From: Pseudonocardia kujensis
Lineage (GTDB): Bacteria; Actinomycetota; Actinomycetes; Mycobacteriales; Pseudonocardiaceae
Direction: 5' to 3'
NCBI RefSeq assembly: GCF_021283305.1
Contig: NZ_JAJSOK010000007.1
Coordinates: 1 to 64,000 of the forward strand
Length of the DNA: 64,000 bases
The notes below the pieces were generated by a model. It ran no database searches. It saw nothing but the letters and a program-made list of their open reading frames with translations, and had not been told where the DNA came from. The position numbers and the translations under genes were made by a program. Below, one piece after another: positions 8,717 to 17,816 of this stretch (position 1 is the stretch's first letter; each line of letters opens with the position of its first letter).

Positions 8717-9208
8717 TCACCCCCGGTCGAGCGCCGCCTCCGCGGGCGGGAAGCCGATCTTCCCCTTGTCCCAGCCCCCGGCGAGCGGGGTCCAGTAGAA
8801 GAACGTCACGACCCGCTCCGCGAACCGCCAGGCCCCGTCGGTGCCGCGGGTGATCCGGTCCCGGTAGCGGCCGGCCGCGATCTGGGCCTCGCCGTCGACC
8901 ACGCACGGCTGCCAGAGCCAGGTCTCGCCGGTCGCGGTGTCGCCGTCGATCTCCACGGTCTCGTTCGCGCTGTAGTGCCACCACGCCGTCAGCGGGCCCT
9001 CCTGCAGCCCGCCGAAGAAGGACTCCAGCTCCGCGGTGCCCCGAGCGGTGGCGAGACCGGTGAACACGCCGTCGGGGGTGAAGAGCGCCGCCAGGTCGGC
9101 CCAGCGGCCGTCGTCGAGGTACTGGCAGTAGCGGGCGCGCAGCTGGGCGATCTCGTGCGCGTCCTCGACGCGGCGCAGGCGGGCTTCGAGGGAGTCGGGG
9201 ACCGGCAC
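8717..9208 (-). CDS. NTF2-like (SnoaL-type) nuclear-transport-factor-fold protein
   Basis: A 163-residue protein of the NTF2-like superfamily: AHEIAQLRARYCQYLDDGRW near the N-terminus, LFTPDGVF, then a cone of beta strands including WRFAERVVTFFYW. Members act as isomerases, dehydratases or small-molecule binding proteins, often in polyketide, steroid or terpenoid catabolism. The GTG at 9208 is chosen because a GGAGG site sits 8 bases upstream and because the sequence before it looks non-coding. It is divergent from the CoA transferase gene across a perfect palindrome and tandem to the BVMO gene, so a joint degradation pathway is plausible. The substrate is not known. Confidence 0.82.
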   Translation of the reverse strand: MPVPDSLEARLRRVEDAHEIAQLRARYCQYLDDGRWADLAALFTPDGVFTGLATARGTAELESFFGGLQEGPLTAWWHYSANETVEIDGDTATGETWLWQPCVVDGEAQIAAGRYRDRITRGTDGAWRFAERVVTFFYWTPLAGGWDKGKIGFPPAEAALDRG

Positions 9209-9230
9209 GGGGGACCTCCACGGTGAGCGG

Positions 9231-9246
9231 ACGAACGATCGTTCGT
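9231..9246. promoter_or_regulatory. TetR-type operator, perfect 16-bp palindrome
   Basis: The sequence acgaacgatcgttcgt is a perfect palindrome in the divergent promoter between the NTF2-like and CoA transferase genes. Its length and the aacgatcgtt core are typical of TetR-family operators in actinobacteria. The cognate regulator is not next to it in this window. Confidence 0.7.
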
Positions 9247-9320
9247 ACCCTATGCGGGTGTGCGCCCGCGGTCCACGGGCGGCAGGATCGAGAGCCGAGC
9301 ACGAGCCGGGGAGGAACGAG

Positions 9321-10538
9321 ATGAGCCGTCCGCTGGAGGGCCTGCAGGTCGTGGAGTGCGCGAGCTTCGTGGCCGGGCCCACGGGTGGGATGACGCTGGC
9401 GCAGCTGGGCGCGAGCGTGATCCGGATCGACCCGATCGGCGGCAACACCGACCACCGGCGCTGGCCGGTGGTCGGCAGCGGGACCGGACCCGCCGACGCC
9501 GAGTCGTACTACTGGGCCTCGCTGAACAAGGGCAAGCGATCGGTCACCGTCGACATGCGCTCGGACGAGGGCCGGGAGCTGGTCACCGCCCTGGTCACCG
9601 CGCCGGGCACGGACCGCGGGGTGCTGGTGGACAACGTCGTCGGGCGCCGCTGGATGGCCAACGACGTGCTGGTCGCCCGCCGCCCCGACCTGATCCACCT
9701 GCGGGTGCAGGGCTACCCGGACGGCCGGCCGGCGGTGGACTACACGGTCAACGCCGAGGTCGGGATCCCGCAGATCACCGGCTCCGAGGAGGGCGGCACG
9801 CCGGTGAACCACGTGCTGCCGGCCTGGGACCTGGTGACCGGGCTGAGCGTGTCGACGGGCGTGCTGGCGGCGCTGTACGACCGGTCCCGCACCGGCCGGG
9901 GCACCTACGTCGAGCTGGCACTGGCGGACGTCGCGCTGGCCGGGGTGGCGAACCTCGGCTGGCTGTCGGAGGCGGCGGAGCGGGGCCGGGAGCGCCCGCG
10001 GCACGGCAACCACGTCTACGGCTCGTTCGGCGTCGACTTCGCCTGCTCGGACGGGGCGCGGGTGATGGTGGTGGCGCTGACCGAGGGGCAGTGGGCCGCG
10101 CTGCGGAAGGTGACCGGCACCGAACAGGTCTTCGCGGCGCTGGAGCAGGCGCTCGACGCCGACCTGACCAAGGAGTCCGAGCGCTACCGGCTGCGCGAGA
10201 CCATCGCCGCGGTGCTGCGGCCGTGGTTCGCCGCGCGCGACCTCAAGACCGTGTCCGACGAGCTCGACGCCGCCCGCGTGCTGTGGGGCCGCTACCGCGG
10301 CATGACCGAGGTCGTGGGGGCGCACCGCGAGGGCCGCCACCCCGTGCTGGCCGACCTCGCCCTGCCCGACGGCACGGCCTCGATCACGGCGCGCTCGCCG
10401 CTGCGCTGGGGCGGCGAGCACGGGCCGGCAGGGGAGGCCCCGATGCTCGGCCGCGACACCGACGAGGTGCTGGCCGAGGTCCTGGGCCTGGGCGCGGCGG
10501 AGATCGGCGCCCTGCACGACCGCGGCGTGGTCGGCTGA
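9321..10538 (+). CDS. CaiB/BaiF family CoA transferase, 2-methylfumaryl-CoA isomerase-like
   Basis: A 405-residue class III CoA transferase. The N-terminal FVAGPTGGMTLAQLGASVIR is the usual CaiB nucleotide-loop region. The AVDYTVNAEVG segment, with Asp as the candidate catalytic residue, and the NHVLPAWDL segment closely resemble mesaconyl-CoA C1-C4 transferases (2-methylfumaryl-CoA isomerase, Mct), rather than formyl-CoA or carnitine transferases. That assignment is from memory of the family. A complete 3-hydroxypropionate bicycle is not suggested by the context, so it may serve C5 branched-acid metabolism. GAGGA precedes the ATG. A hairpin follows the stop. Confidence 0.8.
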   Translation: MSRPLEGLQVVECASFVAGPTGGMTLAQLGASVIRIDPIGGNTDHRRWPVVGSGTGPADAESYYWASLNKGKRSVTVDMRSDEGRELVTALVTAPGTDRGVLVDNVVGRRWMANDVLVARRPDLIHLRVQGYPDGRPAVDYTVNAEVGIPQITGSEEGGTPVNHVLPAWDLVTGLSVSTGVLAALYDRSRTGRGTYVELALADVALAGVANLGWLSEAAERGRERPRHGNHVYGSFGVDFACSDGARVMVVALTEGQWAALRKVTGTEQVFAALEQALDADLTKESERYRLRETIAAVLRPWFAARDLKTVSDELDAARVLWGRYRGMTEVVGAHREGRHPVLADLALPDGTASITARSPLRWGGEHGPAGEAPMLGRDTDEVLAEVLGLGAAEIGALHDRGVVG

Positions 10539-10545
10539 CGACGAG

Positions 10546-10564
10546 CACGGGGCCCGGGCCCGTG
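10546..10564 (+). terminator. Hairpin terminator after the CoA transferase gene
   Basis: A stem cacggg / cccgtg with a seven-base GC loop begins 8 bp after the stop codon. There is no U-tract, as is common in high-GC actinobacteria. Confidence 0.45.
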
Positions 10565-10589
10565 GGGCAGCAGGGTTAGCGTTCGGACC

Positions 10590-11531
10590 GTGAGGCACCC
10601 GACGGCGCACCTCGCCAACCTGGACCTGAACCTCCTGGTCACCCTGCGGGAGCTGTTGCGTGAGCGCAACGTCACGCGGGCCGCGGCCCGGATCGGCGTC
10701 ACCCAGCCGGCGGTCAGCGCCTCGCTCTCCCGGCTGCGCCGGCACTTCGACGACGAACTGCTGGTCCGCCGCCGAAACGGGTACACCCTCACCCCGCTCG
10801 CCGCCCAGCTCGCGGACCAGGTCGAGGCGGTCTGCGCGGCCGCCGAGCGGCTCTTCGGCACCGGGCACCGCTTCGACCCCGGCTCCTCGCAGCGCGAGTT
10901 CACACTCCTGATGGCCGACTACACCGTCGGCGTCCTGGGCTCCCGGCTCTCGGCCGCCCTGACGGAGCGCGCGCCAGGGGTCGCCCTGCACATCCGGCTC
11001 GTGCGGGAGGCGTTCGCCGCCGACATCGCGGAGACGATCCGGCTGATCGACGGCATGGTCGCACCCCCGGCCGGGCGCTTCGACCTGCCCGAGCTGCGCT
11101 CGGTCGCGCTGTTCACCGACCGCTGGGTGTGCGTGGTGGACCGGGCCAACCCGGTCGCGGACGAGGGCCCGCCGACCGTGGAGCGGCTGGCGGCGCTGCC
11201 CTGGGTCGTGCCCTTCCAGCCGGACCGCGGGTTCTCCGCGGCCGCGCCGATGAGCCGCCAGCTCGCCCTCCTCGGGATCCAGCCGGCGATCCGGGTGCGC
11301 GTCGAGAGCTACCTCGCGGTGCCTCCGCTCGTGGCCGGCACCGACCGGGTCGCGCTCGTCCAGGAGCGGCTCGCCGCCGCCGTCGCGGAGCCTCTCGGGC
11401 TGCGCGTGCTGGACTGTCCGGGGGAGCCGGCGCCGCTCGTCGAACGGCTGTGGTGGCACTCCGACATGGACGGCGATCCCGCGCACCGCTGGCTCCGCGA
11501 GCTCGTCGTCGAGCTGACTTCGCGCCTCTGA
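10590..11531 (+). CDS. LysR family transcriptional regulator
   Basis: A 313-residue LysR-type regulator. The N-terminal helix-turn-helix reads NLLVTLRELLRERNVTRAA followed by GVTQPAVSASLSRLRRHF, the classic LysR signature, and a periplasmic-binding-protein-like effector domain follows. It stands at the head of the FAD oxidoreductase/IlvD/MFS/aconitase-X cluster on the same strand and is the probable activator of it, with the small molecule or an intermediate as coinducer. The start is GTG at 10590. A dyad fitting a LysR box lies just downstream of the gene, in front of the first catabolic gene. Confidence 0.92.
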   Translation: MRHPTAHLANLDLNLLVTLRELLRERNVTRAAARIGVTQPAVSASLSRLRRHFDDELLVRRRNGYTLTPLAAQLADQVEAVCAAAERLFGTGHRFDPGSSQREFTLLMADYTVGVLGSRLSAALTERAPGVALHIRLVREAFAADIAETIRLIDGMVAPPAGRFDLPELRSVALFTDRWVCVVDRANPVADEGPPTVERLAALPWVVPFQPDRGFSAAAPMSRQLALLGIQPAIRVRVESYLAVPPLVAGTDRVALVQERLAAAVAEPLGLRVLDCPGEPAPLVERLWWHSDMDGDPAHRWLRELVVELTSRL

Positions 11532-11540
11532 GCTGCGACT

Positions 11541-11555
11541 ATCAACGGCGGTGAT
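11541..11555. promoter_or_regulatory. LysR-type box (T-N11-A dyad)
   Basis: The sequence ATCA-N7-TGAT fits the T-N11-A consensus of LysR regulators. It lies 10 bp after the LysR stop and about 60 bp before the FAD oxidoreductase start, where an activator site would be expected. Confidence 0.5.
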
Positions 11556-11615
11556 GGCCGGTCAGGCGGATCGTCTATTTCCGGGAGCGCGTGCTCGCTT
11601 CCTAGCGTGTGGTCC

Positions 11616-12917
11616 ATGCCGCACGCCCTCACCGACCTGCCGGTCCGCACCGTGACCCGGCCGGTCCTCTCCGCCGCCGACCCGGCCGAGCACGCCGTCA
11701 CCGCCGACGTGCTGGTCGTCGGCGCCGGGATCGCCGGCCTGTCCGCCGCCGTCGAGTCCGCGAAGCTCGGGCGCGACGTGGTGCTCGTCGACGCGCTGCC
11801 GGTGCTCGGCGGCCAGATGGTCAACTCGCTCATCGGGCTGTTCTGCGGGGTCTTCGGCAACGGACCGGAGTACCGGCGCCTCACGCACGGCCTGTTCGAC
11901 GACATCTTCCGCGCCCTCGAGGCGACCGGTGACCTCTTCTACCGCGACGGGCACACCGTGACGGTCGGGTACGACGAGGTTCGGCTCGGCCGCTGGGTGG
12001 AGGACACCGTCCGCGCCCACGGGATCCGCGTGATCACCGGCGCCGCGATCACCGGCGTCCACCGGGAGGACCGGCGGCTGCGCTCGGTCCGGTTCGCCAG
12101 CCGCTACGGCTCGATCGACGTCACCGCGACCGGGTTCGTCGACGCCAGCGGCGACGCGGCCCTGAGCTGGGCGGCCGGGCTGCCCTGCCGGCTCCCGGAC
12201 CGCGAGATCTACGGCAGCCAGCAGCTCGTGGTGGAGAACCTCGACGAGGCCCACCGGCCCGATCCCGCCGTGCTCGCCGACCGGGTGGGCCGCAAGGCGG
12301 CCGAGTACGGGCTGCGCCGGCACGACGGCCTGGCCTTCTTCTTCCCCGGCCGCGGCACCGCCGTGCTCAACATGACCCACATCGAGGCCCCGCTGGACCC
12401 GATCGCCGCGGCCGAGGCGCAGATGGAGGGCAAGGCGCAGGCCGACCGGGTCGTCGCGTTCCTGCGCGCCGAGTTCCCCGAGGTCTTCGGCAAGGCGACG
12501 GTGCGCTCCTACGGCCTGCCCGGCCGGCGCCAGACCCGCTGGGTCCGGGCGGCCCACCAGCTCACCCTCGACGAGGTGCGGGCCGGCACCCGCTTCCCGG
12601 ACGCGGTCGCGCGCACGGCCTGGCCGATCGAGCTGCACGACAGCCCGGAGGGCTACGTCTGGGAGACCTTCGGCCCGGACCACCTCCACTACGTCCCGCT
12701 GCGCTCCCTCACCCCGCCCGACGTCGACAACGTCCTGGTCGCGGGACGGTGCGCCGACGGCGACGCGGCGGCCCTGTCCAGCATCCGCGTGATGGGCCCG
12801 TGCGGGGCGATGGGGCACGCGGCCGCGCACGTCCTCGACCTCGTCGGCGACGGGTCGGTGCACGAGGTCGACGTCGCCGCCCTCGCCGCCCGGATCACGG
12901 AGAACCTCGACTCATGA
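11616..12917 (+). CDS. FAD-dependent oxidoreductase (PF12831-like)
   Basis: A 433-residue flavoprotein with an N-terminal dinucleotide fold (VLVVGAGIAGLSAAVESAKLG) and the GQMVNSLIGLFCGVFG segment that is characteristic of the FAD_oxidored family found in carbohydrate and hydroxy-acid catabolic clusters. The C-terminus has the NVLVAGRCADGDAAALSSIR segment that closes the FAD site. It probably oxidises a hydroxy acid, or reduces a double bond; the substrate is unknown. ATG 11616 is chosen; a GTG nine bases upstream is the alternative. The stop overlaps the IlvD-type gene as ATGA, so the two are coupled. Confidence 0.88.
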   Translation: MPHALTDLPVRTVTRPVLSAADPAEHAVTADVLVVGAGIAGLSAAVESAKLGRDVVLVDALPVLGGQMVNSLIGLFCGVFGNGPEYRRLTHGLFDDIFRALEATGDLFYRDGHTVTVGYDEVRLGRWVEDTVRAHGIRVITGAAITGVHREDRRLRSVRFASRYGSIDVTATGFVDASGDAALSWAAGLPCRLPDREIYGSQQLVVENLDEAHRPDPAVLADRVGRKAAEYGLRRHDGLAFFFPGRGTAVLNMTHIEAPLDPIAAAEAQMEGKAQADRVVAFLRAEFPEVFGKATVRSYGLPGRRQTRWVRAAHQLTLDEVRAGTRFPDAVARTAWPIELHDSPEGYVWETFGPDHLHYVPLRSLTPPDVDNVLVAGRCADGDAAALSSIRVMGPCGAMGHAAAHVLDLVGDGSVHEVDVAALAARITENLDS

Positions 12918-14584
12918 GCGCGGAGCTGCGCAGCGCCTTCACCCCCGGCACCGTCCGCTGGGCCACCCGCCGCGCCCAGTGGCGGGCGCTCGGCCTGACC
13001 GATGCCGACCTCGACAAGCCGAAGATCGCCGTCGTCAACTCCTCGTCCGACATGGCGATCTGCTTCAGCCACCTGGACACCGTCGCCGCCCGGGTCAAGG
13101 AGGGCATCCGCGCCGCGGGCGGGGTCGCCTTCGAGGCCCGGACGACCGCGCCCAGCGACTTCATCCACTCGGCCGGCCACGGGGGCGGGTACATCCTCGC
13201 CTCGCGCGACCTGATCGTGAACGACATCGAGGTCGCGGTCGAGGGCGCCCAGCTGGACGGGATGGTCTGCCTGGCGAGCTGCGACAAGACGACCCCGGCC
13301 CAGCTGATGGCGGCGGGCCGGCTGAACGTCCCCACGCTGATCCTGGCCTGCGGGTACCAGCCCAGCGGCACCTTCCGCGGCGAGCACTGCGACATCGAGG
13401 ACGTCTTCCTGCACGCCTGTGGCGAACCCTCCCCGGTGCTGACCGCCGAGCTCACCGAGATGAGCGAGGACGCCGTGCGCGGCCCGGGGGTGTGTGCGGG
13501 CATGGGCACGGCGAACTCGATGCACATCGCGGCCGAGGCCCTCGGCATGGCGCTGCCGGGCAGCACCCCGGTCTCGGCGAACTCAGCGGCGATGTGGCGG
13601 GCGGCCGACGCGGCCGCGGCCCGGATCGTCGAGCTGGTGCAGGAGGACCTGCGACCGCGCGACGTCCTGACCCCGGCGGCGTTCCGGAACGCGGTGCGCG
13701 TCGCCCTGTCCGTCGGGTCGTCGATCAACACGATCAAGCACCTGCAGGCCGTCGCCGTGGAGGCGGGCGTCGACGTCGACGTGACCGCGCTGTTCGGCGA
13801 CCTCGGCCGCGAGACGCCGCTGCTGTCGGCGGTGCGGCCCAACGGGCCGCACACGATCGAGCAGTTCGACGCGGCGGGCGGGGCCGCCGCGGTGATGGCC
13901 CGGCTCGGCGACCTGCTCGACCGCTCGGCCCGGACGGTCACCGGACGCACGGTGGGGGAGAACCTCGCCGGCGTCACCGTGACCGACCCGGAGGTCATCC
14001 GGCACGTCGGCGACGACCCGTTGATCCTGGTGCTGCGCGGCAGCCTCACGCCGCTGGGCGGGATCGTCAAGCTGTCCGTGCACGACGAGCGGCCGCCCAC
14101 CTTCACCGGCCCGGCGCGGTGCTTCGCCGACCAGGCCGAGGCGGTGGCGGCGCTCGCCGAGGGCCGGATCGCCGCGGGCGACGTCGTCGTGCTGCGGGGG
14201 CAGGGGCCCCGCGGCCGGCCCGGCATGGGGATGGCCTCGCAGATCGTGTTCGCCCTGGACCGCGCCGGGCTGACCGGCAAGGTCGCCGTGGTGACCGACG
14301 GGCAGCTGTCCGGGCTGGTCAACCGTGGGGTCGTCGTCGGCGAGGTGCGGCCCGAGGCTGCCGACGGCGGGCCGCTGGCGCTGGTCCGCGACGGGGACGT
14401 CGTGCACGTCGACCTCCCGGGCCGCCGGTGCGACCTGCGCGTGGACCCGGCGGAGCTGGCGGGCCGCGAGCCGGTCCCGCCCCTCCACCATCCCGAGCAC
14501 GGCTGGCTCTCCGTCTACGCGCGCACCGTCCGCCCGCTGGGCGAGGGCGCCGTCCTGCGCCCCCGGCCCGCCCCGACCCCCTGA
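12914..14584 (+). CDS. IlvD/Edd family dehydratase (sugar-acid or dihydroxy-acid dehydratase)
   Basis: A 556-residue Fe-S dehydratase. The three cluster cysteines are in place: Cys50 in MAICFSHLD, the CDKTTPAQ motif near residue 122, and GPGVCAGMGTANSM near residue 195. The C-terminal GRPGMGMASQI and VTDGQLSG segments are also typical. Members dehydrate dihydroxy acids: biosynthetic IlvD in branched amino acids, or catabolic dehydratases for gluconate, arabonate, xylonate and the like. The catabolic neighbourhood argues against biosynthetic IlvD. It begins at an ATGA overlap with the FAD oxidoreductase and is followed by the transporter after 32 bp. Confidence 0.9.
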   Translation: MSAELRSAFTPGTVRWATRRAQWRALGLTDADLDKPKIAVVNSSSDMAICFSHLDTVAARVKEGIRAAGGVAFEARTTAPSDFIHSAGHGGGYILASRDLIVNDIEVAVEGAQLDGMVCLASCDKTTPAQLMAAGRLNVPTLILACGYQPSGTFRGEHCDIEDVFLHACGEPSPVLTAELTEMSEDAVRGPGVCAGMGTANSMHIAAEALGMALPGSTPVSANSAAMWRAADAAAARIVELVQEDLRPRDVLTPAAFRNAVRVALSVGSSINTIKHLQAVAVEAGVDVDVTALFGDLGRETPLLSAVRPNGPHTIEQFDAAGGAAAVMARLGDLLDRSARTVTGRTVGENLAGVTVTDPEVIRHVGDDPLILVLRGSLTPLGGIVKLSVHDERPPTFTGPARCFADQAEAVAALAEGRIAAGDVVVLRGQGPRGRPGMGMASQIVFALDRAGLTGKVAVVTDGQLSGLVNRGVVVGEVRPEAADGGPLALVRDGDVVHVDLPGRRCDLRVDPAELAGREPVPPLHHPEHGWLSVYARTVRPLGEGAVLRPRPAPTP

Positions 14585-14616
14585 CCGACCCACCCACCGA
14601 CGAGGAGACAACGGCA

Positions 14617-16020
14617 ATGACGCTGTCCGACCACTCTCCCGACCCGACCGCCGGTCCCGTGCCGGACGGCGGACGTGCCCCGGCCGGCACCCTCACCGCC
14701 GCCGACGAGCGGCGCTCCGCCCGCGGCGGCGCCTTCTCGATGTTCGTCGACAGCTTCGACGTCTACCTGCCCGCGCTCGTCCTGCCGGCCGCGATGGTCT
14801 ACTTCCTGCCGCAGGACCTGTCCGTGGAGGTCAAGGCGACGTTCACGACGCTGCTGTTCACGGTGGGCCTGCTGGGCCGCCCGATCGGCAGCGTGATCTT
14901 CGGGAACCTGTCCGACCGGATCGGCCGCAAGCGCGTGACCATGCTCAGCGGGTGGGGCTTCACCGTCGTGACGCTCCTGATGGGCTGCCTGCCGGGCTAC
15001 GCCACGTGGGGCTACGGGGCCATCACCGTCTTCGCGGTGCTGCGCCTGATCGGCGGGATCTTCCTGGCCGGGGGCTACGCGGCCCCGATCCCGCTCGCCC
15101 TCGAACAGGCCCGGCCGCACCGCCGGGGCCGGGTGGGCGCGCTGATCGGCGTCGGCGCCCCGCTGTCCTTCCTGGTGATGAACACCTTCCTGCTGGGCGC
15201 GCTGGAGACCCTGCCGCACGACAGCTTCCTGTCCTGGGGGTGGCGCGTCCCGTTCGTGCTGGGCTTCGTGCTCGGCCTGGCCTACCTGTGGCACTACCGC
15301 GGGGTGAAGGAGGACGCCGGCGAGGTCACCCGCCGGCGCGCCGAGGCGGGTGGGCGCCAGCCGGTGGTCGCGCTGTTCACCGAGCACCGCGCGCTCATCC
15401 TCGGCGTCTTCCTGTTCACCTGCGGGTACTGGTTCGCCACGCAGATGTCCGTGTCCTTCCTGCCGACCCTGCTGGTCCAGGTGCTGCACCAGAGCGCCAC
15501 CCTGAGCACGACCGAGGAGATCGTCTCCTCGGTCGTGACGATCGCGATGATCGTCGTGCTGGCCGCCGTCGGGCAGCGCATCGGGCGCCGCAGGCTCCTG
15601 ATGACCTGGGCGCTGGTGATGGCGGTGGTCGTCGGCGGCGCGTTCCTCGCCCTCGCCCTGATGGCCGGCGCAGGGGCGCCGCCGTGGCTGGTCGGCTCGG
15701 TCGCGGTGGTCGCCAAGTCGGTGCCCTCGGCGCCGCTCGGCGTGATCCTGGTGTACCTCAACGAGCGCTTCCCGGCGTCGGTCCGGGCGAGCGGCTACGG
15801 CATCGGCTACATGTTCGGGCTGATCCTGCCCGGGCTCTACACCGTGTGGCTGCTCGCGCTGAGCACCGTCATGCCGTACGAGATCGGGCCCGTGGTGCTG
15901 ATCGTCGGCGGGGCCCTGCTGATGTTCGCCGCGGTTCGCCGGGGCCCGGAGACCAACCCGCCCGGCCGTGCGGAAGCGGCTCGTTCCGCGGCCGGGTCCG
16001 CGGCGGAGGCCACGGCGTGA
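14617..16020 (+). CDS. MFS transporter (metabolite:H+ symporter type)
   Basis: A 467-residue, 12-helix major facilitator. The motif GNLSDRIGRKRVTMLSG between helices 2 and 3 is the MFS signature, and AFSMFVDSFDVYLPALVLPA marks helix 1 of the aromatic-acid/metabolite:H+ symporter branch. It is expected to import the substrate of the surrounding catabolic cluster across the cytoplasmic membrane. A GAGGAG site precedes the ATG. The stop overlaps the GTG start of the aconitase-X large subunit as GTGA, tying uptake to catabolism. Confidence 0.9.
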   Translation: MTLSDHSPDPTAGPVPDGGRAPAGTLTAADERRSARGGAFSMFVDSFDVYLPALVLPAAMVYFLPQDLSVEVKATFTTLLFTVGLLGRPIGSVIFGNLSDRIGRKRVTMLSGWGFTVVTLLMGCLPGYATWGYGAITVFAVLRLIGGIFLAGGYAAPIPLALEQARPHRRGRVGALIGVGAPLSFLVMNTFLLGALETLPHDSFLSWGWRVPFVLGFVLGLAYLWHYRGVKEDAGEVTRRRAEAGGRQPVVALFTEHRALILGVFLFTCGYWFATQMSVSFLPTLLVQVLHQSATLSTTEEIVSSVVTIAMIVVLAAVGQRIGRRRLLMTWALVMAVVVGGAFLALALMAGAGAPPWLVGSVAVVAKSVPSAPLGVILVYLNERFPASVRASGYGIGYMFGLILPGLYTVWLLALSTVMPYEIGPVVLIVGGALLMFAAVRRGPETNPPGRAEAARSAAGSAAEATA

Positions 16021-17285
16021 TCCTCACCGACGACGAGCGCGGGATGCGCGACGGGGCCGAGGGGCCCGCCGTCGCCGCGGCGATGGACCTGCTCGTCCGC
16101 TACGGCGAGGCCCTCGGGGCCGAGCACCTGTGCGAGGTCCGCAACGTCGCCGGCACCACCACCCAGCCCTCGCCGGCGAAGGCCCGCCTGGTGGCCGAGG
16201 GCGGCTGGGAGCGGGCCTTCTCGGTGATCAACCTGGACTCGGACGAGACGCTCGACGTCCCGCCGATGCGGGTGCCCACCTGCCAGCTCCAGCAGGGCTT
16301 CGGGGCCGACGCCCACGGCGTGCCCTACCCGGCGGAGTTCGTGGACCTGCAGTCCGACGCCGAGGCCTTCTACGGCCGGCGGGGCGTGAACATCCTCGCG
16401 ACGTGCACCCCGTACCAGGTCGGGAACCTGCCCGTCCGCGGCGAGCACGTGGCGTGGATGGAGTCGTCGGCGGTCGTGTACGCGAACTCGGTGCTCGGAG
16501 CCCGGACGAACTGCGAGGGCACCGCGTCCACCGGCGCCGCGAGCCTGACCGGCCGGATCCCCTGCTGGGGCAACCACCACGTGACCAACCGGCTCGGCAC
16601 CCACCTCGTGCGGGCCGACCTCCCGGTCCGGTCGTTCCGGGACTGGGGGCTGTTCGGGTACTTCGTCGGCGACCTGGTGCAGGAGGCCCGGCCGGTCCTG
16701 GTCGGCGAGCTCGCCCGCCCCGACCTGACCGACCTCAAGCACCTCGGGGCCGCGGCCGCCTCGTCGGGCGGGATCGAGCTCTTCCATCTGCCCGGCGTGA
16801 CCCCCGAGGCACCGACGGTCGAGGCGGCGTTCGGCGGCCGGGTGCCGGAGGCCGTCGGGTACGGGCCGGCCGAGCGGCGGACCGTCTACGACCGGCTCAA
16901 CGACCAGGGCGACCGTGAGGAGGTCGACTTCGTGCTGCTCGGGTGCCCGCACGCCTCGCTCGACCAGATCCGCGAGGCCGCCCGGCTGCTCGAGGGCCGG
17001 CACGTCGAGGCCGAGCTGTGGATCATGGCGCCACGGGCGCTGAAGGCCGTGGCGGACCGCTCCGGCTACACCGCCGTCATCGAGGCGGCGGGCGGGCGGA
17101 TCCTGGCCGACTCCTGTCCGGCGATGTCGCGGGCGGCGCCGGAGGGCACGCGGGTCTTCGCCACCGACTCGGCGAAGCAGGCGCACTACCTGCCGGCGAT
17201 CCTCGGCATCGAGGCGTGGTTCGGGACGACGGCGGAGTGCGTGGACGCGGCGGTCACGGGCCGGTGGCGGGGGGAGCTGCGATGA
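16017..17285 (+). CDS. Aconitase X, catalytic (large) subunit
   Basis: A 422-residue AcnX large domain (formerly DUF521). The segments VRNVAGTTTQPSP, NILATCTPYQVGNLP, GARTNCEGTASTG and ILADSCPAMS hold the conserved cysteines expected to bind an Fe-S cluster. Bacterial AcnX enzymes are known as cis-3-hydroxy-L-proline dehydratases, and an archaeal one is phosphomevalonate dehydratase. Which hydroxy acid is used here cannot be read. The gene is separate from the swivel subunit, unlike the fused form. Starts overlap on both sides (GTGA with the MFS gene, ATGA with the small subunit). Confidence 0.92.
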   Translation: MILTDDERGMRDGAEGPAVAAAMDLLVRYGEALGAEHLCEVRNVAGTTTQPSPAKARLVAEGGWERAFSVINLDSDETLDVPPMRVPTCQLQQGFGADAHGVPYPAEFVDLQSDAEAFYGRRGVNILATCTPYQVGNLPVRGEHVAWMESSAVVYANSVLGARTNCEGTASTGAASLTGRIPCWGNHHVTNRLGTHLVRADLPVRSFRDWGLFGYFVGDLVQEARPVLVGELARPDLTDLKHLGAAAASSGGIELFHLPGVTPEAPTVEAAFGGRVPEAVGYGPAERRTVYDRLNDQGDREEVDFVLLGCPHASLDQIREAARLLEGRHVEAELWIMAPRALKAVADRSGYTAVIEAAGGRILADSCPAMSRAAPEGTRVFATDSAKQAHYLPAILGIEAWFGTTAECVDAAVTGRWRGELR

Positions 17286-17749
17286 CGGCGGAGACACGGG
17301 TCCGGGCGGCAGACGACACGGAGGCGCCGCTGGTCCTGCGTGGCCGGACGGTGGTGCCGGGCGTGGTCGAGGGCGAGGCGCTGGTCAGCCACGAGACGAT
17401 CTCGGGCTGGGGCGGCATCGACCCGGCCACCGGGACGATCATCGAGCGCCGGCACGAGCTGTGCGGCGTGTGCTTCACCGGGAAGATCCTCGTCTTCCCC
17501 GGGGCGAAGGGTTCCTCCGGCTGGTCCGGGTTCTTCCAGACGACCCGCCTGCTCGGCACCGCCCCGATCGGGATGGTGTTCACGGTGACCACGACGAAGG
17601 CCGCACTCGGTGCGGTGGTCACCCGCGTGCCTGCGTTGTCCGACCTCGACCGCGACCCGACGGAGCTCCTGCGGACGGGCGACCGGATCCGGCTCGACGC
17701 CGACGCCGGCCTCGTCACGCTGCTCCGGCGGGGTCCGGTCGCAGAGTGA
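17282..17749 (+). CDS. Aconitase X, swivel (small) subunit
   Basis: A 155-residue AcnX small domain (formerly DUF126). The core RTVVPGVVEGEALVS, ISGWGGIDPATG, GKILVFPGAKGSSGWS and the Ala-rich TTTKAALGAV region are characteristic. It forms the substrate-binding swivel of the dehydratase together with the large subunit encoded directly upstream, which it overlaps by 4 bp. The Ser in GAKGSSGWS corresponds to the substrate-binding region of the family. Confidence 0.92.
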   Translation: MTAETRVRAADDTEAPLVLRGRTVVPGVVEGEALVSHETISGWGGIDPATGTIIERRHELCGVCFTGKILVFPGAKGSSGWSGFFQTTRLLGTAPIGMVFTVTTTKAALGAVVTRVPALSDLDRDPTELLRTGDRIRLDADAGLVTLLRRGPVAE

Positions 17750-17816
17750 GACACCGCCGTGTGACCGGCGCCACTAACGTCCTGCGGCGGCGGTAACCGA
17801 CCGAGGGAGGGCACGG

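Noticed and set aside
8610..11486. Long minus-strand open frame over the CoA transferase and LysR genes
   Set aside because: It is the antisense shadow of two well-supported genes; composition is Arg/Gly/Ala/Pro-rich without domains.
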